NCBI GenBank assembly: GCA_963848415.1
Contig: CAWKDN010000001.1
Span: forward strand, 1,984,001-2,048,000
Length of the DNA stretch: 64,000 bases
Source: CAVQBC01 sp963848415
GTDB taxonomy: Bacteria; Actinomycetota; Thermoleophilia; Solirubrobacterales; Solirubrobacteraceae
Direction: 5' to 3'
Position numbers and translations under genes: made by a program. The notes under the pieces are model-generated. The model was not told where the DNA came from. It worked only from the letters and a program-made list of their open reading frames with translations, and did not search any database. Positions 62,960-64,000 of this stretch are shown one piece after another (positions within the stretch are counted from its first letter, which is position 1; each line of letters begins with the position of its first letter).

Positions 62960-63696
62960 GCGCCGGCGGGCGTGCCCGGCTCGGCCTCACGGCCGAAGGC
63001 GTCCTGCGCCGGCGCGGGACCGCTCTCGAGCCCCGCCGCCTCGCCCTTGGCCTCACGCAGCCGGAAGTAGAGCACCGCGGCCACGAGGGCCGAGATCGGC
63101 GCGGTGAGCGCGTTCGCGAGCAGCTGGCCGATCGCGTTGCCGACGTCGCCGAAGATCGCGCCGATGATCCCGATGACGAAGCCGAACACGATGGTGATGA
63201 GGAACACCAGCACGATCACCGCGAACACTCGCCAGCCGTTGTCGCGCACCAGCTCCCGGCTCCGCCCGAAGGTCCGACCGATGCCCGGGTTCTCGAGCAC
63301 GACGACGGGCGCGACGACCGCCCAGATCGTGAGCAGGATCAGGCCCGGGATGATCAGCAAGATGAAGCCGATGGCGATCCCGAGGCCGGCCAGGACAGCG
63401 ACGACGAAGAGGGGCAGGGCCACGGGCGAGACGCTCTTGAACAGCTCGCCCAGCGTGTGGTCGCGGCGCCCGTCCTGCACGTCGCGGACGAGCTCGACCA
63501 CCATGCCCTGGTAGAAGGTCGCGAGGATGACGGTGATCGCAAGCGCGATGATGGCGAGCACGCCCGGCAGGAGCACAACAGCGACCGCGCTCACGGCGAA
63601 CACGATCAGCGCCGCGACGATGAGGATCACGGCGTTCTCCTTGTAGATGGCGAACGCCCGGCCGATGACATCGCCGACGTCGATATTCGCGCGCAC
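62956..63696 (-). CDS. Multi-pass membrane protein of unknown function
   Basis: A 246-residue protein with six predicted TM segments. The GTG start at 63696 follows GAGAGAGG and gives RANIDVGDVIGRAFAIYKEN. The TM blocks include VILIVAALIVFAVSAVAVVL and IGFILLIIPGLILLTIWAVV, followed by a PVVVLENPGIGRTFGRSREL loop typical of DUF975/glycerophosphodiesterase-type membrane domains. Its end overlaps the epoxide-hydrolase-like gene by 4 bases. Confidence 0.75.
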   Translation of the reverse strand: MRANIDVGDVIGRAFAIYKENAVILIVAALIVFAVSAVAVVLLPGVLAIIALAITVILATFYQGMVVELVRDVQDGRRDHTLGELFKSVSPVALPLFVVAVLAGLGIAIGFILLIIPGLILLTIWAVVAPVVVLENPGIGRTFGRSRELVRDNGWRVFAVIVLVFLITIVFGFVIGIIGAIFGDVGNAIGQLLANALTAPISALVAAVLYFRLREAKGEAAGLESGPAPAQDAFGREAEPGTPAGA

Positions 63697-63780
63697 CTCG
63701 GTACCGCCTCTCTCGGGGACTCCTCGGAAGCGACTGTACCGGTGAACGCGGTCGGCGTTGGAATTCCGGTTGCAGGTCGA

Positions 63781-63806
63781 GCACACGGCGCAGCGGCGCC
63801 GTGCGC
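63781..63806. repeat. GC-rich inverted repeat upstream of the ZIP gene
   Basis: GCACACGGCGC (63781-63791) pairs with GCGCCGTGCGC (63796-63806) at 10 of 11 positions around AGCG, 19 bases before the ZIP start. It may form a hairpin in the leader or be an operator; GC-rich chance pairing cannot be excluded. Confidence 0.4.
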
Positions 63807-63824
63807 GGGCGCCGGGGCGAGCCG

Positions 63825-64000
63825 GTGATCGAGGCGCTCGGCTACGGCGCGCTGGCCGCGTCCTCGCTCGTGCTGGGCACGCTGCTCGGGCTGGCGCGCG
63901 ACTGGGGCGAGGCGGCCGGTCGGCCTGGTGCTCGCGTTCGGCGCCGGCGCGCTGATCAGCGCGGTCAGCTTCGAGCTCGCGGAGGAGGGCGCCCGGCTCG
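63825..64000 (+). pseudogene. ZIP-family metal transporter, partial, with one-base frameshift
   Basis: From GTG 63825 the frame reads IEALGYGALAASSLVLGTLL, then LARDWGEAA. An extra G at 63918 moves the frame, after which VGLVLAFGAGALISAVSFEL and AEEGARL follow, the second TM segment and the FGAGxL...xEL motif of ZIP zinc transporters. The gene runs off the right edge. It is divergent from the membrane protein at 62956. Confidence 0.68.

Overview
The window is very GC-rich, densely packed DNA (third codon positions almost all G/C; many ATGA/GTGA start-stop overlaps). Gene content suggests an actinobacterium, probably Thermoleophilia/Solirubrobacterales: a GlgX-TreY-TreZ trehalose set, an RpoD-type sigma factor beginning with TTG, FolE2, AlkZ-like winged-helix proteins, secreted beta-sandwich proteins with Arg-rich tails, and many actinobacterial-style two-component systems. 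This placement is an inference from proteins; there is no rRNA in the window.

Layout. 1-2.5 kb: the start of a LuxR-type ATPase regulator, a 5'-truncated SnoaL-like remnant and a secreted fibronectin-like protein. 2.6-8.6 kb: trehalose-from-glycogen operon treZ-treX-treY. 8.8-14.4 kb: hydrolase, DUF899, MocR regulator, then two 'scar' loci (Lrp/AzlC and BCCT/OpuAC) around azlD and a siderophore-interacting protein, ending with Hsp20. 14.5-21.3 kb: a lesioned hydrolase, a response regulator/sensor kinase pair split by a VapBC-type toxin-antitoxin module, and a LolA-like protein/ABC exporter operon containing a degenerate kinase ATPase domain. 21.3-28.1 kb: minus-strand metabolic genes (hexapeptide acyltransferase, cysteine-desulfurase-like enzyme, aldo/keto reductase, VOC proteins), a TetR gene, a frameshifted cupin and a FrnE-like protein. 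28.1-35.7 kb: a non-coding stretch with a 60-nt tandem repeat, an SF2 helicase, PNPOx, FAH, a large secreted sugar-dehydrogenase/PKD protein, a lone ClpP and a receiver protein with Glu at the phosphorylation site. 35.7-46.9 kb: an ABC exporter interleaved with an EamA gene, a secreted helical protein facing a two-component system, folE2, the sigma factor, tRNA-Tyr, a phosphodiester-glycosidase pseudogene and a degenerate-REC/PAS kinase. 47-55 kb: an AlkZ-like protein, then the most unusual locus: a tungstate/molybdate-type regulator divergent from tupA, followed by a membrane-anchored PKD protein, an ExbB/TolQ-like channel, a DUF2149 protein, tupB and tupC. 55-64 kb: a xylose-type binding protein divergent from NanE across a small inverted repeat, a PRC-barrel protein, a second AlkZ-like protein, PhoD, PfpI, a Zn alcohol dehydrogenase, an epoxide-hydrolase-like protein, a multi-TM protein and a partial ZIP transporter.

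At least eight otherwise conserved genes carry single- or two-base frameshifts, usually an extra G or C in GC-rich sequence, and two loci look like large deletions joining halves of related genes. Either the lineage is accumulating pseudogenes or the assembly has indel errors and chimeric joins; the sequence alone cannot decide, so these genes are called pseudogene with that caveat.

The best candidate for an undescribed system is the 48.5-55.0 kb oxyanion-uptake operon, in which the ABC transporter is combined with an ExbB-like proton channel, a DUF2149 membrane protein and a surface-anchored protein.
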